Shown: positions 1 to 11,487, numbered from the stretch's first letter. The stretch: 64,000 nt of DNA from Sisyra terminalis (GCA_958496175.1 OY292274.1:2852001-2916000); one strand, 5' to 3'. Notes: a model not told the origin generated them from the letters alone. Translations and numbers: made by a program.

Positions 1-1429
1 AGAATTCTTTTCCACAAAGCATTATGTTCTCATCTAATGACCGTCAGGTATTTTTATTAATTTTTCTTTGAGAAATATTTGCGTGGATGCTGAACCACAG
101 AGAATATGACCCAATTTTTATGAAATCACCCCTTCTTTTATGGCCATCAATATCTAATCCAAATCTATCAACAATTATTTGAGCCCGAGCTTTTGTCAGT
201 TAGCTATTGTGATTTTTTTACTTCACCAAATACTCCTTTTTACCCCAAATATTTGTTATTGAATCAAATTGTTAACAACGCCCTGCTCTCGTGTCGACAA
301 ATTCATCCCTTTTAACTGTCACATTTTACAAGTATATAAATAATTTTCAAAAGGAAAAATTTGTAGAAAATAAAAAATGTCGTTTGTAGTCAAAGCCAAG
401 GGGTTGAATTTACTACTCAAATTTTCAAACAGTTGTACTATTGAGAAAAATGTGAACAAAGAAGTATTTGATTCTGGCGTCTTTAAGGCGCTTAAATCGA
501 TAAAATTTATCTAAAGGTGTATCTTTTGACCCGAAAGAGTCTTTTGATTGCGCATCAAACAATGATTTGACTAATCTTTAACCCTGATTAGAGCAATCAA
601 AACAAAACATTAAGTTTAAAATTGAATAATTTCTAAGTGCTAACTGATATTTTTGTAGTCGCAGGTCAAAAGTAAATAAACACTCAAATGTTTAACAAAT
701 ATAAACTAGGGAAAGGTAAGTAAAAAACTAAATATTTCAACCACTAAGTAACAATGTGATTAAAACAAACAATACCAAAATTCCCGCGGGCCTCACTAGT
801 GATAAGTTTAGCAAACATGATTGAATCTTGATAAGACGTTATTATAAAACGATAGTGATTTTACGTAGTTATTAAAATCAGAATAAAAAGACTGATACCT
901 ATTTGAAAAATAGCTAAAGCTAAACTGAACATTTTATACAAAAGAGAATGTTGGCTAAATTAGGAAATTCCTCTACGACTGGCTCCTGATAACAATCACT
1001 AGTTTTAGCCTCAAAACTGAAACAAAAGCGAAAGTCGTTGAATAGTTTTGATTAAAAATTAGATTTGACGACAAAATTCATTAGCACAAATTCTTTAATT
1101 GATTTTTGATCGTTACCAATTTTTTTCTGTAACGTTGCCAAGTTACATTTTTTTTTAAATATCATAATATCTAATGGAGGCGCCAAAAAATTGCAATTAA
1201 AGATAATTAAATATTCACACAAGATACTAACTCAGTAAAGAAATTTTTAAAATATAAGAAAATATTTAACATCAAAGAGGTAATAATAAGAGAATAGAGC
1301 AGTAAAGACATTGAACTTCTGTAAGAGTAACATTATGTCAACGATAAAAAAAGAGATATTTAAGTTGGTAGACTAGATACCATATAACTTTTGCAACTAA
1401 TTCAAAATATATATGCTAATAATTCATTA
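1..1429. other. A/T-rich region without a recognised gene
   Basis: Both strands are dense in stop codons, and I see no exon-like stretch, tRNA or terminal repeat. The segment ends at the TA that flanks the truncated mariner copy. It is best read as intergenic or intronic DNA. Confidence 0.5.
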
Positions 1430-2135
1430 GGTGTACCGAAAAGTAATTTAGTTGTTTTAATAAAGAAATCAAAGCACAAAATTTTGTTACAGCTTTTGAT
1501 TTTAAATCAATGATATAATTAGCCTCAATAGTATCAACGTTTTGACATCTCGTGTGCAAATTTTGGCTCAAGTGTACTTTACCGCACCCACAATCTGGCA
1601 ACGTTGCATTTTCGACTTTGTTTTTAATTTAATTCGCGACATTTTTGTTAATTAAATTCTAATATGGTATAATTCTCTCTTTTGTGGCTAAATTTTTATT
1701 ATGGACCGATTTAATCGCGAATTAAATTAAAAACAAAGTCGAAAGTGCAACGTTGCCAAATTGTGGGTGTGCTAAAGTACATTTGAACCCAAATTTTTAA
1801 CGCCAAATTAGTAAAAATTAACTGATTACTAAAGGAGATACCAAAAAAATACATTTGGAAAATCACTTAAGCTTACAATTTCTTTACCACTTAGCAAATG
1901 TTGTAACGATTGAAATAAATAGAAATTCGATTGAATAACTTTGGCCAGTTATAGTGGGTACGACGATAACCCCCCCCCCCCCATAATTTATTATTTTTTC
2001 CAGGACTTTTCTTCTGCAGAAGAATTTTCTCTGTTAACGATTCTTGGACACTTTTGGGTAATTAGTTGATCGACCAATTAGGATTCTTTGACAGCTCTTC
2101 GATTTTCTGGCATACATTTGGTAGCATTTGGAAAT
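1430..2135 (-). mobile_element. Truncated mariner-like element, interrupted by a MITE
   Basis: The left end reads GGTGTACCGAAAAG directly after a TA dinucleotide. This matches the terminal repeat of the second copy at 17979-18882. Reversed, the interior aligns along its length with that copy, for example the stretch around 2085-2130 with 18381-18430. The minus strand keeps a translatable tail at 1416-1550 whose counterpart in the second copy is also recognisable (residues like QNVDTIEANYIID). The copy lacks its transposase-proximal end, stopping near 2135, and is split by a 225-bp MITE at 1565-1789. A run of 13 C residues at 1970-1982 is a local oddity. Assignment to the Tc1/mariner superfamily rests on the TA target and terminal repeat; the subfamily is not determined. 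Confidence 0.75.
1565..1789 (+). mobile_element. 225-bp MITE with 8-bp target duplication, copy 1
   Basis: The element starts GGCTCAAGTGTACTTTA and ends in the inverted counterpart, with terminal repeats of about 70 bp. It is flanked by exact 8-bp direct repeats CAAATTTT (1557-1564 and 1790-1797). Two more copies of exactly the same length occur at 4014-4238 and 58336-58560, each with its own 8-bp duplication. An 8-bp duplication points to hAT, P or Merlin-type transposases; the family is not otherwise assigned. It inserted into an existing mariner copy, so it is younger than that element. It has no coding capacity. Confidence 0.92.
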
Positions 2136-2159
2136 CTTTTTATTTAACTTTTTTATTTT

Positions 2160-2335
2160 TGTATAATACGTCTCTTTGGTTTTCCGACTTCTTCAGATAA
2201 GAATATAATTATTAATAATACCTTTATTTTAAAAAAAAAAATGTGCCTTTATGAATTATGCTATTAAGAACTAAGAATTAGTACCTGAAGAAGTGGGAAA
2301 ACCGAACAAACGTGTTGTTCTAAAATAAAAAAAAT
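2160..2335. repeat. Inverted repeat resembling a retroelement 3' terminus
   Basis: The two arms share a CTGAAGAAGT-GGGAAAACC type segment in opposite orientations, at about 2178-2200 and 2285-2310, separated by an A/T-rich centre. The motif resembles the 3' ends of Penelope-like elements, which often carry hammerhead-related sequence, but the core here is not complete. It directly follows the broken end of the mariner copy. Confidence 0.4.
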
Positions 2336-2936
2336 CCAAAAAGAAGAGAATATAAATAATTATCCTTCATTAAATATATTACTGTCAATTACAATTTGGC
2401 TTTAGAGATGTAAACTTATAGTATCTTTCATACTATACTTATGTATGTTAATTTAGTTTAAGTCTATTTGCTGGTAATTATTTCTTTATTTTCTTATTTA
2501 TTTTTAAGATATTGTAGGCATTAAAAAAAATTAAACAACAGAAAAGAATTATATTATTCCTTTTGATTAAATTAAACAAATTAATACTGTAATTAATATT
2601 GTAACCTTTTCGTGGTTTTCACTTTTCCATAAAAATGCTAGCCTTTCGATATTGAGGCGCATTCACGGGAAAAGTATACTTCACATGTAAAAGTTGAATA
2701 ATTCCAGTCTATTTATGTAAGTCGGTCAAGCCTTTTTGCTCAATTTTTTTGGGAAAATGCAACAAATTATTATTAAAATCAAATTTGAATTTAAATTAAG
2801 TGTTACAATACAATATTTTAAGCTAAACGATTTCAATTGGTTTGGGGTAAAAGCAATTGATAAGTGAATTAAAAAATATGAAACAAACTTATTGAAGGAA
2901 AATATAAATTTTTTGGAGTCTACGATTATTACAATA
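2336..2936. other. No recognised feature
   Basis: A/T-rich DNA with no convincing exon or element end before the Helitron 3' terminus at 2937. Confidence 0.4.
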
Positions 2937-3988
2937 CTAGCTAATGCCCGCGACTTTGTCTGCGTAACGTAGATGATGATTAGATTTTCGTTTAAGTTTA
3001 CGAAAAACATAATCATCCTTAAAACACTATTTTGTCTTTCACATATCTAATATTTGCCAAATAGATCTACATACCGCCGAAAAGTTAATATGGAAGATTT
3101 TATATTTTAGTTGATAATGAAATATAGGACAAGAAATTTCTGCCTTAATGCTTTTCAGCAGAATACATAATTGCTTCAGTTCACAATCATTTGTTCATAA
3201 AAAAAATAGATTTTAAGTTTGATTGTTGAAAAACAAACAAAAATTAAATACCGCATATTTGGTATAAGTATTGCATATTAAACTTTCATAATTATTTAGT
3301 GAAATGACGTTATTTAAAATGTTATTAAAATGATATATAAAAAAATGGACACTTATTTTTTATTTCTAAATAAAGATGAACCTTGTTTTATATTAAACGG
3401 TAATAATGTTTCGTCGATTTAACAGCACTTTGATAGTTAATTTTTAAAATTCGTTTGTTGATTAACTCTAGACATTATCTCATACAAACCTAGTTACCCC
3501 CTTTACACTCTTTTAGGGTAGGAATTTACAAAAAAAAAACATTTTTTCATTAATATTTTCTTATTAATCTTCTCTTAGGGTGTATTTACAACTATTTAGT
3601 AATAAAAAAAATATTACTGTGAGATTTGAACTCATGGTTCTTAGTTACAGCATTATAGCGACAGATATGTAAACGAAAGTGCTATTAGATGGTTATAAAT
3701 CTTATGTTATAACTCTTATGGTTTTTGGTGCACGGTGCATGGTGCATGGTGCACGCGAGAATAACTCGTAGATGATAGAATTTTTTCGTACTTATTTGAC
3801 ACTTATCGTTATATTTTGGTCAATTTACACAATATCTTTATTAAGAATAACCTAAATGTTATTCTGATGTATAAGTTATATTATTGTAAAGTTTCATTAA
3901 AATTCTTTCAGTAGTTTTTGCGTGAAAGAGTAACAAAGCTCCATTCATTCATTCTTACAAACTTTCGCGTTTATAATATTAGTAAGGA
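2937..3988 (-). mobile_element. Non-autonomous Helitron, copy A
   Basis: Read on the minus strand, the element begins TCCTTACTAATATTATAAAC at 3988. It ends at 2937-2940 with a CTAG terminus preceded by the segment GACTTTGTCTGCGTAACG on the plus strand. The base beyond CTAG is T, as Helitron insertions usually show. The 5' TC-TACTAATATTATAAA and 3' CTAG ends are known hallmarks of insect Helitrons. Interior blocks (3060-3300 and 3360-3530) are shared with the copies at 32260-34172 and 36086-38479. It carries a tRNA-like block near 3600-3690. No helicase is present. Confidence 0.75.
3600..3690 (-). repeat. tRNA-like (SINE-type) block inside Helitron A
   Basis: On the minus strand this reads like a degraded tRNA-derived SINE head. 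There is a B-box-like GAGTTCAAATCTC and, upstream, a divergent A-box region. A homologous block lies at the equivalent position in Helitron E (36530-36606), so the tRNA-like sequence travels with the Helitron. Confidence 0.5.
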
Positions 3989-4013
3989 CGTTAGCAATAA
4001 CTAGTAAAGTTAG

Positions 4014-4238
4014 GGCTTAAGTGTACTTTAGCACACCCACAATCTGGCAATGTTGCATTTTCGACTTTATTTTTAATTTAATTCGGGATATTTTTGTTAA
4101 TTCAATTCTAATATGGTATAATTCTCTCTTTTGTGGCTAAATTTTCATTATGGACCGATTTAATCGCGAATTGAATTAAAAACAAAGTCGAAAATGCAAC
4201 GTTGCCAGATTGTGGGTGTGCTAGAGTACACATGAGCC
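4014..4238 (+). mobile_element. 225-bp MITE with 8-bp target duplication, copy 2
   Basis: Same family and same internal orientation as the copy at 1565-1789, and the same length of 225 bp. It is flanked by exact 8-bp repeats AAAGTTAG (4006-4013 and 4239-4246). The terminal repeats run from GGCTTAAGTGTACTTTAGCA to the mirror GAGCC end. It is non-coding and sits 25 bp beyond the 5' end of Helitron A. Confidence 0.93.
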
Positions 4239-4246
4239 AAAGTTAG

Positions 4247-6675
4247 CTTTACCAAAAAAATTCCCAACAATTGAAAAGTGAAATGAAACCTATTGTCTTT
4301 TTATGAAAACAATTAATTGTCAAAGTATGTGTGTTCAAATATAGTATTTTGTATTCTTTGCTCTACAAATTATTATTCACCAATCAACTAGCAATTAAAT
4401 TCAATATATTTAAAATTTTATATAAAGTCTTATATTTTGAAGGTCTAGGTACATATTTTTCAACATTCTACTGAATTTTATGAATTACCTTTAAAATACT
4501 GTAAGAATTTAAGTGTTTCCAATTTTTTTATTTATAAAATATTTTCCCTTACTCAGCAAGAAAGAATTCAAAACTTTATCAATTCAAAATTCAGTTAAAC
4601 TTTGAGACCGCTTTAAAAAAAAAAAAAAGAAACATAGAAAAAGCTTAATTCGTAAGTTAAGCCAAAAATAGATAGAATGTAACGTATTTATTTCAATCAT
4701 TTTTCTAAAAAATCATTGAAGCATAAAAATATTACCCCAAAAAAAAATCAGCACGCGTTAAATATATCAAGAAAAAAATTTTTAAAGAAAAAAAAATACT
4801 TAAAAAAATGTGTCCATCTGGTCAAAATGTGTAACAATTGTTATATATTACGTGCATTATCAGATCAAAGTGATTTCTGATCTTATTTTACAATATTGAA
4901 GGTTTAAGCCCCTTCAGTTGCAAAAAAAATATTTTTGAATAACAAACTAAGTTTCATACGATTTCTTGTAATAATAAAAGATTTGTGAATGTATTATATA
5001 TTCCTATATGTAACTGCACACGTATACGACTCGCCTCAAAGCAAAAGTAAGGCAGATTTCTTTTAAAAAGTTCAAAAGGAATTGATATATTTTTGGTAGA
5101 ATGAGATGAAACATTGCAAGGGTGAATTGACCACTGCCTTTAGGCCTCAAAATATATTTCAGCCTTTAAGCTTTTTATACGCACATTTTGTCTATCTCTA
5201 TCATCACAAATTTAAGAATCTGAAGAGGAAAACAGGACAAAAACTGTTGCGTTTTATTCGGTTAGTTTATCAGATCTTTAAGGCTTTTTCACTGGTCACA
5301 AAGGTAGACATGTATAAAAGAAAAATCTACGTGTATTTGTGTATAAAAATACGTATGCATATATATAAATAATACAGATACATACATTGAATGTTTGACC
5401 GTTTTTCAATCACTCCCCTAAGCTTACGGATGAATTGAATTAGATTATCATTGAATAATCCATCAAATATTGCAATTTTACATTCACTTTTCTAAACTAA
5501 ATATATTTTTTTTTCAAATTATAGAAAGTGTGAGTTTGCATTGATCCCTACAGAACCGACAAATTAAATATTACCAAGTAATTACAAAAAAAAATAATAA
5601 AAGCACCAAATAATTATAGATTTTAATACTTTTTCCCTTCATATAAAGCTAGACGACCGACAAAGCAATGGTTATAACTTTTTATAATACCACAATGAAT
5701 TGTGTAAGGGTTTATTTCTTTCGGGCCCGAAAATATTTGCATATAGAGGGAAGATTGTAAAATTTCGTATTTGAAACGTTTATAAAACTTAAGCTGTTTA
5801 TGTAACAAAAGTTTTGGGGCGGTTTATTTTCGAAATGTGTTATTCCATGTTTACTTTACTACTTATTCTGTTTTAATGATGCAATTCTATTTGTTTCTGG
5901 CCATAAAACACAAATGGATTATAGGTAAATGAGAAGGTTGTTCCTAATTTATCTGTATAAGAGGTAGGTAACAGTTGTTTAAAGGATTTAGACAATTGTT
6001 TAAGGGTAGAAATGATCAGGGTTAAGCGAACATATAACTGCAAACAAGTAGGTACTTAAAAACTTATTAAACCCAGACAAATTGTTGTTTTTTTTTAATT
6101 GGAGTATATTTATAAAGATAAAGTGTTGCGACAATAGCTGTTATTCTGGCGAGTGGTATTTTAAAGTCTACCTATGAACTTAGATAATTTGTCAAATAAC
6201 TGTATTATATTTTGTTATTTGATTATATCTTCAATAGAGGACTCGGTACTTTGTACCACCTAAAATTGATATGCGAAAATTGATTCATTTATATCGATAA
6301 TAATGTTGAATTTTTAATTATTAATATGGATATAATTAAATACATTTGCGCCGTTTATTTTGAAAGTGAGTTAAGTCCATTTCAAGAACAATCCCTATAG
6401 CATTATCATTTTTAACCATAAGAATCAGGATCAGTAAAGAAAGAAATTAGTAATTTCTGAAAACGTAACAATTAAATAACTAACATACTTTGTTCTAGTT
6501 ACAAGAAAAAGAATCATCATATAGACCGTCCTTGAAATGGACTTACGTCACTTTCAAAATAAACGAGTCATATATTGATGCTTTTTTTAATTTTTTTTAC
6601 CGTCACTTTATAAGTAATAACGTCTTTAGCAACTCAAGGTTTAATATAATTCCGTTATCGTGAAATATCGAAAAT
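4247..6675. other. A/T-rich region without a recognised gene
   Basis: Short open frames are present (for example 5106-5372) but have no recognisable domain, splice context or compositional shift. I find no terminal repeats or tRNA. Confidence 0.4.
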
Positions 6676-6757
6676 TTGCTCGATACAAGGATCGAATCTA
6701 ACACTTACCAGTTTTGAAGCGGCCACCTTGACCATTCGGCCACCAGTAGATTATCTT
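6676..6757 (-). repeat. tRNA-derived SINE head (tRNA-Ser/Leu-like)
   Basis: On the minus strand there is an A box TGGCCGAATGG followed about 40 bases later by a B box TAGATTCGATCC, the spacing of a pol III tRNA promoter. The anticodon arm is degraded and the cloverleaf is incomplete, so it is a SINE or tRNA pseudogene and not a working tRNA. Related fragments occur at 20868-20932 (minus) and 34172-34232 (plus). Confidence 0.6.
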
Positions 6758-7310
6758 TATGTCGGCTTACAGGAAATTTATTTTACTAAACATTTTTATT
6801 TATATATATGTTTAAATACATAGATTCATACCTATATAAATATTGAACATATTAGAACTCATATGCCTACAAAAATTCATCAATTTTTACTTCTTCATGA
6901 GTTTAGACATACATAGGCAATTGTATGTGTATTTTTTTGGCTGTTTTCATCCCTCAAAATTGTATTTTTATTTTGACTAATTTGCTCCTAAGGTCGCATT
7001 AATCACTGGGGACTGGATGCTTACTAGGAATGCTCCTGTTTTTTTCAGTACTTCTATAAACAGAATATTTATTGGACTTAGCCATTTGGCACTTCAACAC
7101 ATGGTTAAGGTAGCCCACCTTTCTGCATTAGTATAATGTAGCTGTTTAAATGTACTACAATGTACCAATTTTATTTTGGTAATTATTTTTATCTTTTTTG
7201 TGCTACAGTTTGGAGAAAACCATAGTTTTTTTAGCCATCATACGGTGTGTATTATGTTATGAAGTGTTTGATGAATTGGTATATATGTTCCTTTTGGTAT
7301 ATATGTTACG
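6758..7310. other. No recognised feature
   Basis: A/T-rich DNA. A 14-base segment TTGGTATATATGTT is repeated in tandem-like fashion just before the inverted-repeat element at 7311. Confidence 0.4.
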
Positions 7311-8145
7311 GGTAAAGTTAGAATGACGAGTAAACCTAGGTTTACCCGGGTAAACTGCGGATTACTCAAGAAACATAGGTTAAGTACGAAATATAACTGA
7401 AATTGGACTTGTTTCGCGCTTCACCCGGGCAAACAGCGTTCCACCCATTTTTACTTGGTTAAAGTTGGGTGTAACAAAAAGAATAAAATCAGAAATGTTT
7501 AAAAGTTTATTTCTGAAAAGTCAATCAAAGTGTTCTATCAAAGTGAAGAATACTATAATTCATTTGTTCAAGGAAGATAAGTGACTATGGCGCGATTTTC
7601 CATGTACTATTTTGAGGCCACCCCACATGGAACATAACTCTACAATGACACGGTTTGCAAATTCCTGGCCGTTGTCTGATTGTAGTATAGATGGAGCACC
7701 AAAAATGCAAAATATGTCTATAAGATTCTTAGCAACTTCCCCAGCTATTTTCGATTTTAATGCACGTATTTGATCAAATTTTGTTAAGTGGTTTTGAAAT
7801 ACCATGATGAATTTGTATTCTTCATCTGCATGGGACCATATATCAATGAGGTCCACTGGACAACGGCTGTTCATTTTCCAAAACACCATTGGTTTAACCA
7901 TAAGTCCTTTCTTGGCAGATTTCAGTTTCTTTTGGCAACTTTCACACATACGGAGATATAATTTGATAACTTTAATGATTCCTACATCCAACTTTAACCA
8001 AGTAAAAATGGGTGGAATGCGGTTTACCCGGATAAAGCGCGAAACATCTTCAATTTCAGTTATATTTCGTACTTTACCCATGTTTCTTGAGTAATTCGCA
8101 GTTTACCCGGGTAAACCTAGGTTTACTCGTCAATCTAACTTTACC
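7311..8145 (-). mobile_element. Integrase-bearing DNA element with 165-bp inverted repeats
   Basis: The two ends are inverted copies of each other over about 165 bp (7311-7475 and 7981-8145), beginning GGTAAAGTTAGA. Each arm contains the palindromes TAAACCTAGGTTTA and GTTTACCCGGGTAAAC close to its outer end. The interior encodes, on the minus strand, part of a retroviral-type integrase. Long terminal inverted repeats with an integrase-type transposase are known from Ginger and related cut-and-paste elements. The 835-bp length means it is an internally deleted, non-autonomous derivative. No clear target duplication is visible. Confidence 0.75.
7560..8081 (-). pseudogene. Truncated integrase (DDE type, KRBA2/Ginger-like)
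   Basis: The 173-codon frame starts inside the right inverted repeat, so its first 33 or so residues are not native. C46 and C49 (CESC) look like the end of an HHCC zinc-binding motif. D77 in VDLIDIW and D136 in LQSDNGQEF are the first two catalytic acidic residues of an integrase core. The third, the glutamate, is missing because the frame is lost soon after GKSRH. The wording of these motifs resembles the integrases related to vertebrate KRBA2/SCAND3 and Ginger elements. It cannot be catalytically active. I infer a transposase remnant and not a host gene. Confidence 0.8.
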
Positions 8146-10098
8146 TTAATTACAACTATAGTCTTAATTTCCTTGTAAATATTATTCTTTTTTCTGAGTT
8201 TGAAATGGCGACAAAAAGTTCAAATATCTAATTTTTATTGTTATGTTGGTCCTCTAGTTCTCATTTACGAATTTGTGACCTGTTTTAGTGTTTTTGATTT
8301 TCTTGTATTTTTTAAAACTATTTTTGCTTGTATGTGTAATTTCTACTTTTGTCTTAATGTTTACGTACTTGCTTATTAGAAAAAAAAAAAACAGAAATAC
8401 TATTACCATTTCGCTTACACCTCTACCTAGAAAGAATATATGGGAAAAATTAGATCTTTTAAATCGCGAGATTGTTAATAATATTCTCACAATAAAGTTT
8501 ATTAAAACACCCACACAAAATTTAATGAGATTAATTATTAATGTAGTCCATAAATTCACTAAATCAAAAAGTAAAACTCAAATAATCGCTATGCGCTTTT
8601 CAAAACAAATCACAGGGAACATGTTATAGCAAACCACAGGAATCAATGATTGCAACTAGTGTATACGTGTTCGTAACGTGAGCAAACAATTGCGGAAGAT
8701 ACCAAACCATAATTTGTTTAAAAACTTAATTTTACTCTTAACTTTTCAAGTTTTATAATAGTTATTCAACTGCTCTAAACGGAGACGAATCTAACAAATT
8801 ATAGATCATGAAAATCGGTCCAACCATTCTAGAGTTATAGTTTAACAAATACGACTTTGTTTTATGTACATTGATTTCTTTGTAAAATTTTCAACTACGA
8901 ATCAAAAATATTTCAAAAATAAAATCAAACAGATTCTCATCTAGTTAAATGATAATATTTCATCTTAAATACCTTCTGATGATAGCAAGCATTTATTTCT
9001 TATTTGAATAGTATTAATTTTATCTTTCTTTCGAAGTGTTTTACATTAAAGAAAGTTGAGAGCTCTCGAAAAGTCAAAATCAATTATGCATGAAAATGGA
9101 ATCGAATAAATCCTAAAAGTTTGTCATTTCTATTGAATGGTATGACATCGTAGGTGCATATCAGTTGGACAACCGACAACTTGATATGTCATAAATGGTT
9201 TGATGGTCAAAACGCAACTGGCCATTTGCGAAAGCTCTCTTGCACCTAAAGTGGATTTAACTACACAAGCTCAATTTATCACCCTCAAAATAATAAAAAA
9301 ATCGTTCGCTTAAAATTCAAACATCGCTTCTGTTATGTGTCTTTCATATTTGCCATAAAAATTAGAAAATTCTCTTTATATGTTTTGTTAATCGAAAACT
9401 CGTACATACCTACTCTTATTTCCTATTTGAGATACTTCCTTTTTCCATTCTCTACGTAGATATATGAAATTGGTTCGGTCAATCATCGAATTCAATTTGT
9501 ATTTTTTTTAGATGGACTTCTTTTTATCATATGTATAAGCAAATGTCAAAGACAGAAATGGAAATGTCATTACGTTTAGCGACTTACCTATGTTATCGTT
9601 CTATTCAACTTTGTTACAGTTTAATACTAATTTCGATGAGATCTGCTTCAAAAATGACAAAACTCCAATTCTAAAATGTAAAAAATAAACTCATCAATTT
9701 CTAAACATTTTCTGAACCAATTACATAAGACAGTGCCGGCTTAAAAAGATACAGAAAATTATTTTATCTATAACAGTAAGCTCTAGCATAAATATATTTT
9801 TGTTGTACGAGTAAGAGCAAAATATGTAGTTTATCACCCCGCGCTTCCTGCTTGCTTCATTCTCCAAACCAAGTTTTTACCAAGAAAAATATAAGGTTTC
9901 ATTTTAGAAGTTCTTTCGTTTATTATAAACGAAAAACTTATAATAATTTCTTATCATCCCCCACTTGAATTCGTCATTTACCCCAAATTCATCTTATTGA
10001 CGACTGATACTTATTATGTTAACAGTACATAATTTTATTGCTCACATTACTTTATCCTAGATCAGGATCTATAGACGCTGCTTGGATGGTTTATGCAA
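8146..10098. other. Region without a recognised gene
   Basis: An open frame at 8288-8629 encodes 113 residues with a hydrophobic start but matches nothing I recognise, and it overlaps an antisense frame of similar length. The stretch near 8780-8880 (a GAAAATCGGTCCAACC segment) resembles conserved subterminal sequence of insect Helitrons or LINEs. Nothing else is supported. Confidence 0.35.
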
Positions 10099-10214
10099 GG
10101 TATGGGAACACGGGGCGAAATTGTTTCTTTGAATTTCTTTGGATATTGTTTCTTTGAATCTCTCGTAAATTGTAATTAAAACTAAGGTACCCCGTTCCGC
10201 CCCAGGTTCCCCTA
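10099..10214. repeat. Short G+C-rich inverted repeat, possible MITE
   Basis: The left part GGGAACACGGGGCGAAA and the right part, reversed, GGGGAACCTGGGGCGGAA are imperfect inverted copies around an A/T-rich centre. The right end is followed by a TA step. The G+C level stands out from the flanks. A direct repeat of TTGTTTCTTTGAAT lies inside. Confidence 0.4.
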
Positions 10215-11196
10215 CATCACATTTAAAAATAAATAGTAAACAAAAATATTTGTAGATATGCCTATTTTAAAAGCAATAAATTTTGTTTTATTTATTTTAT
10301 TATTGCTCACATTATGTATGTTATAATGAACTATACTTTTTCCCAAATATATGCATCTAAGTCACTTAAAAGAAAACTGAAACACCAATAGATTTAACAA
10401 ATGTTGCTTATCTTTGAGTAAACAAGAGTGTATTTCTTTTGCCTATTTTAAAGTAACGGTTGGAACTGACAAAAAATATAAATACATAGAAGAATAAGAA
10501 TACTGTAGTCTAAAATATGATTATAAGATGTAATACTTAAACACTAAAATTCATACCATATTTTTTTTTAGTACTTTACAGAAAGTATTGGTTTAAAAAG
10601 CAATGAATTTGCAAATAGGGTAATAACTAAATGCTACAGAATCACCACAGATAGGCAAAATGTGTTTAAGATTTAACAGGATATTGAAAAACAGAACGTT
10701 CATAAGTGAAGTTTTCACAAATGGTTTTCGACAAAAGGTTAAATGTATTGACCACTAAACTTGAATAGACCATATGCATTTTTTATGTCAATAAAGGATA
10801 TTATTAATATAAGGAAAACCCTATTTGTAGCTATGAAAACTTATATTTTAATAGAAACAAAAAGTTTAAATTTTAATGAGCAAATAAGAGTCCGAAAACG
10901 ATAAGTGTGCTTATGGATCTTTTGTGACGTCACAGTACGCACCGATACACGTATGAAATCGAGATATACACAGATCATTGGGTGGTTACCGTAGAAATAG
11001 TAATAGTTTACATAATTTTTGTAATTTTTCACAATTATTCGCCATGAAATATATTTTTATACCCTACTAATTATTAACAACTTTTCCTTAGAAATAGAGG
11101 ATATGTAGATTGTAAATGGTATAACTCATTTAAATAATTAAACAAGATTTTTTCGCTGGCTTTGAACCGTTATACTGTTTATACAGTATAGAAAGT
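10215..11196. other. No recognised feature
   Basis: A/T-rich DNA with only short chance frames. A small hairpin TATACTG-TTTATA-CAGTATA lies at 11171-11190 just outside the next element. Confidence 0.4.
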
Positions 11197-11487
11197 ATAT
11201 TGTGGTCCAATTTATGTAGTAGTTCAAACAAAAATATTTGTGACGTATTGCCCAAATACGTATTTCGATCTTCCTCAGTAGTCATCAAGTAGTTTGGATC
11301 GCTCTGTGACTGCTTTGTGATAATTCATGAAATATGAAGTAAAATGTGAATCATCACAAAGCAGTCACGCAGCGATCACTACTTGATGACCACTGAGGAA
11401 GATTGCTTGGCAATCGAAATACGTATCTGGGCAATACGTCACAAATATTTTTCTTTGAATTACAACATAAATTGAGTCACAACATAT
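11197..11487. repeat. Inverted-repeat element with hammerhead-like arms
   Basis: About 140-bp arms (11197-11325 and 11350-11487) are inverted copies with a short A/T centre. Both arms carry a CTGAGGAAGAT...GAAATACGTAT segment, the right arm on the plus strand and the left arm on the minus strand. The right arm keeps the complete core (11388-11432); the left arm has lost the stem II loop. A related, more decayed piece lies at 45660-45715. The arrangement resembles paired terminal sequences of Penelope-like elements or retrozymes, but no coding part is present. Confidence 0.65.
11388..11432 (+). ncRNA. Hammerhead-ribozyme-like motif (type I)
   Basis: The core CTGAGGA (11393-11399) is followed by stem II GATTGC-TTG-GCAATC and then GAA. 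Next come a self-complementary ATACGTAT, as stem III, and C at 11427 as the predicted cleavage site. Stem I pairs GACCA (11388-11392) with TGGGC (11428-11432), 4 of 5 pairs. A very short palindromic stem III is typical of hammerheads in Penelope-like elements, which act as dimers. One extra A lies between the core and stem II, so activity is uncertain. Confidence 0.5.

Noticed and set aside
2285..2320. A further hammerhead ribozyme
   Set aside because: CTGAAGA is present, but the GAAA element and cleavage triplet do not fall in register, so only a resemblance to a Penelope-like 3' end is reported.
6676..6757. A functional tRNA-Ser/Leu gene
   Set aside because: A and B boxes are present but the acceptor and anticodon arms do not pair; diverged copies elsewhere show it is a SINE head.
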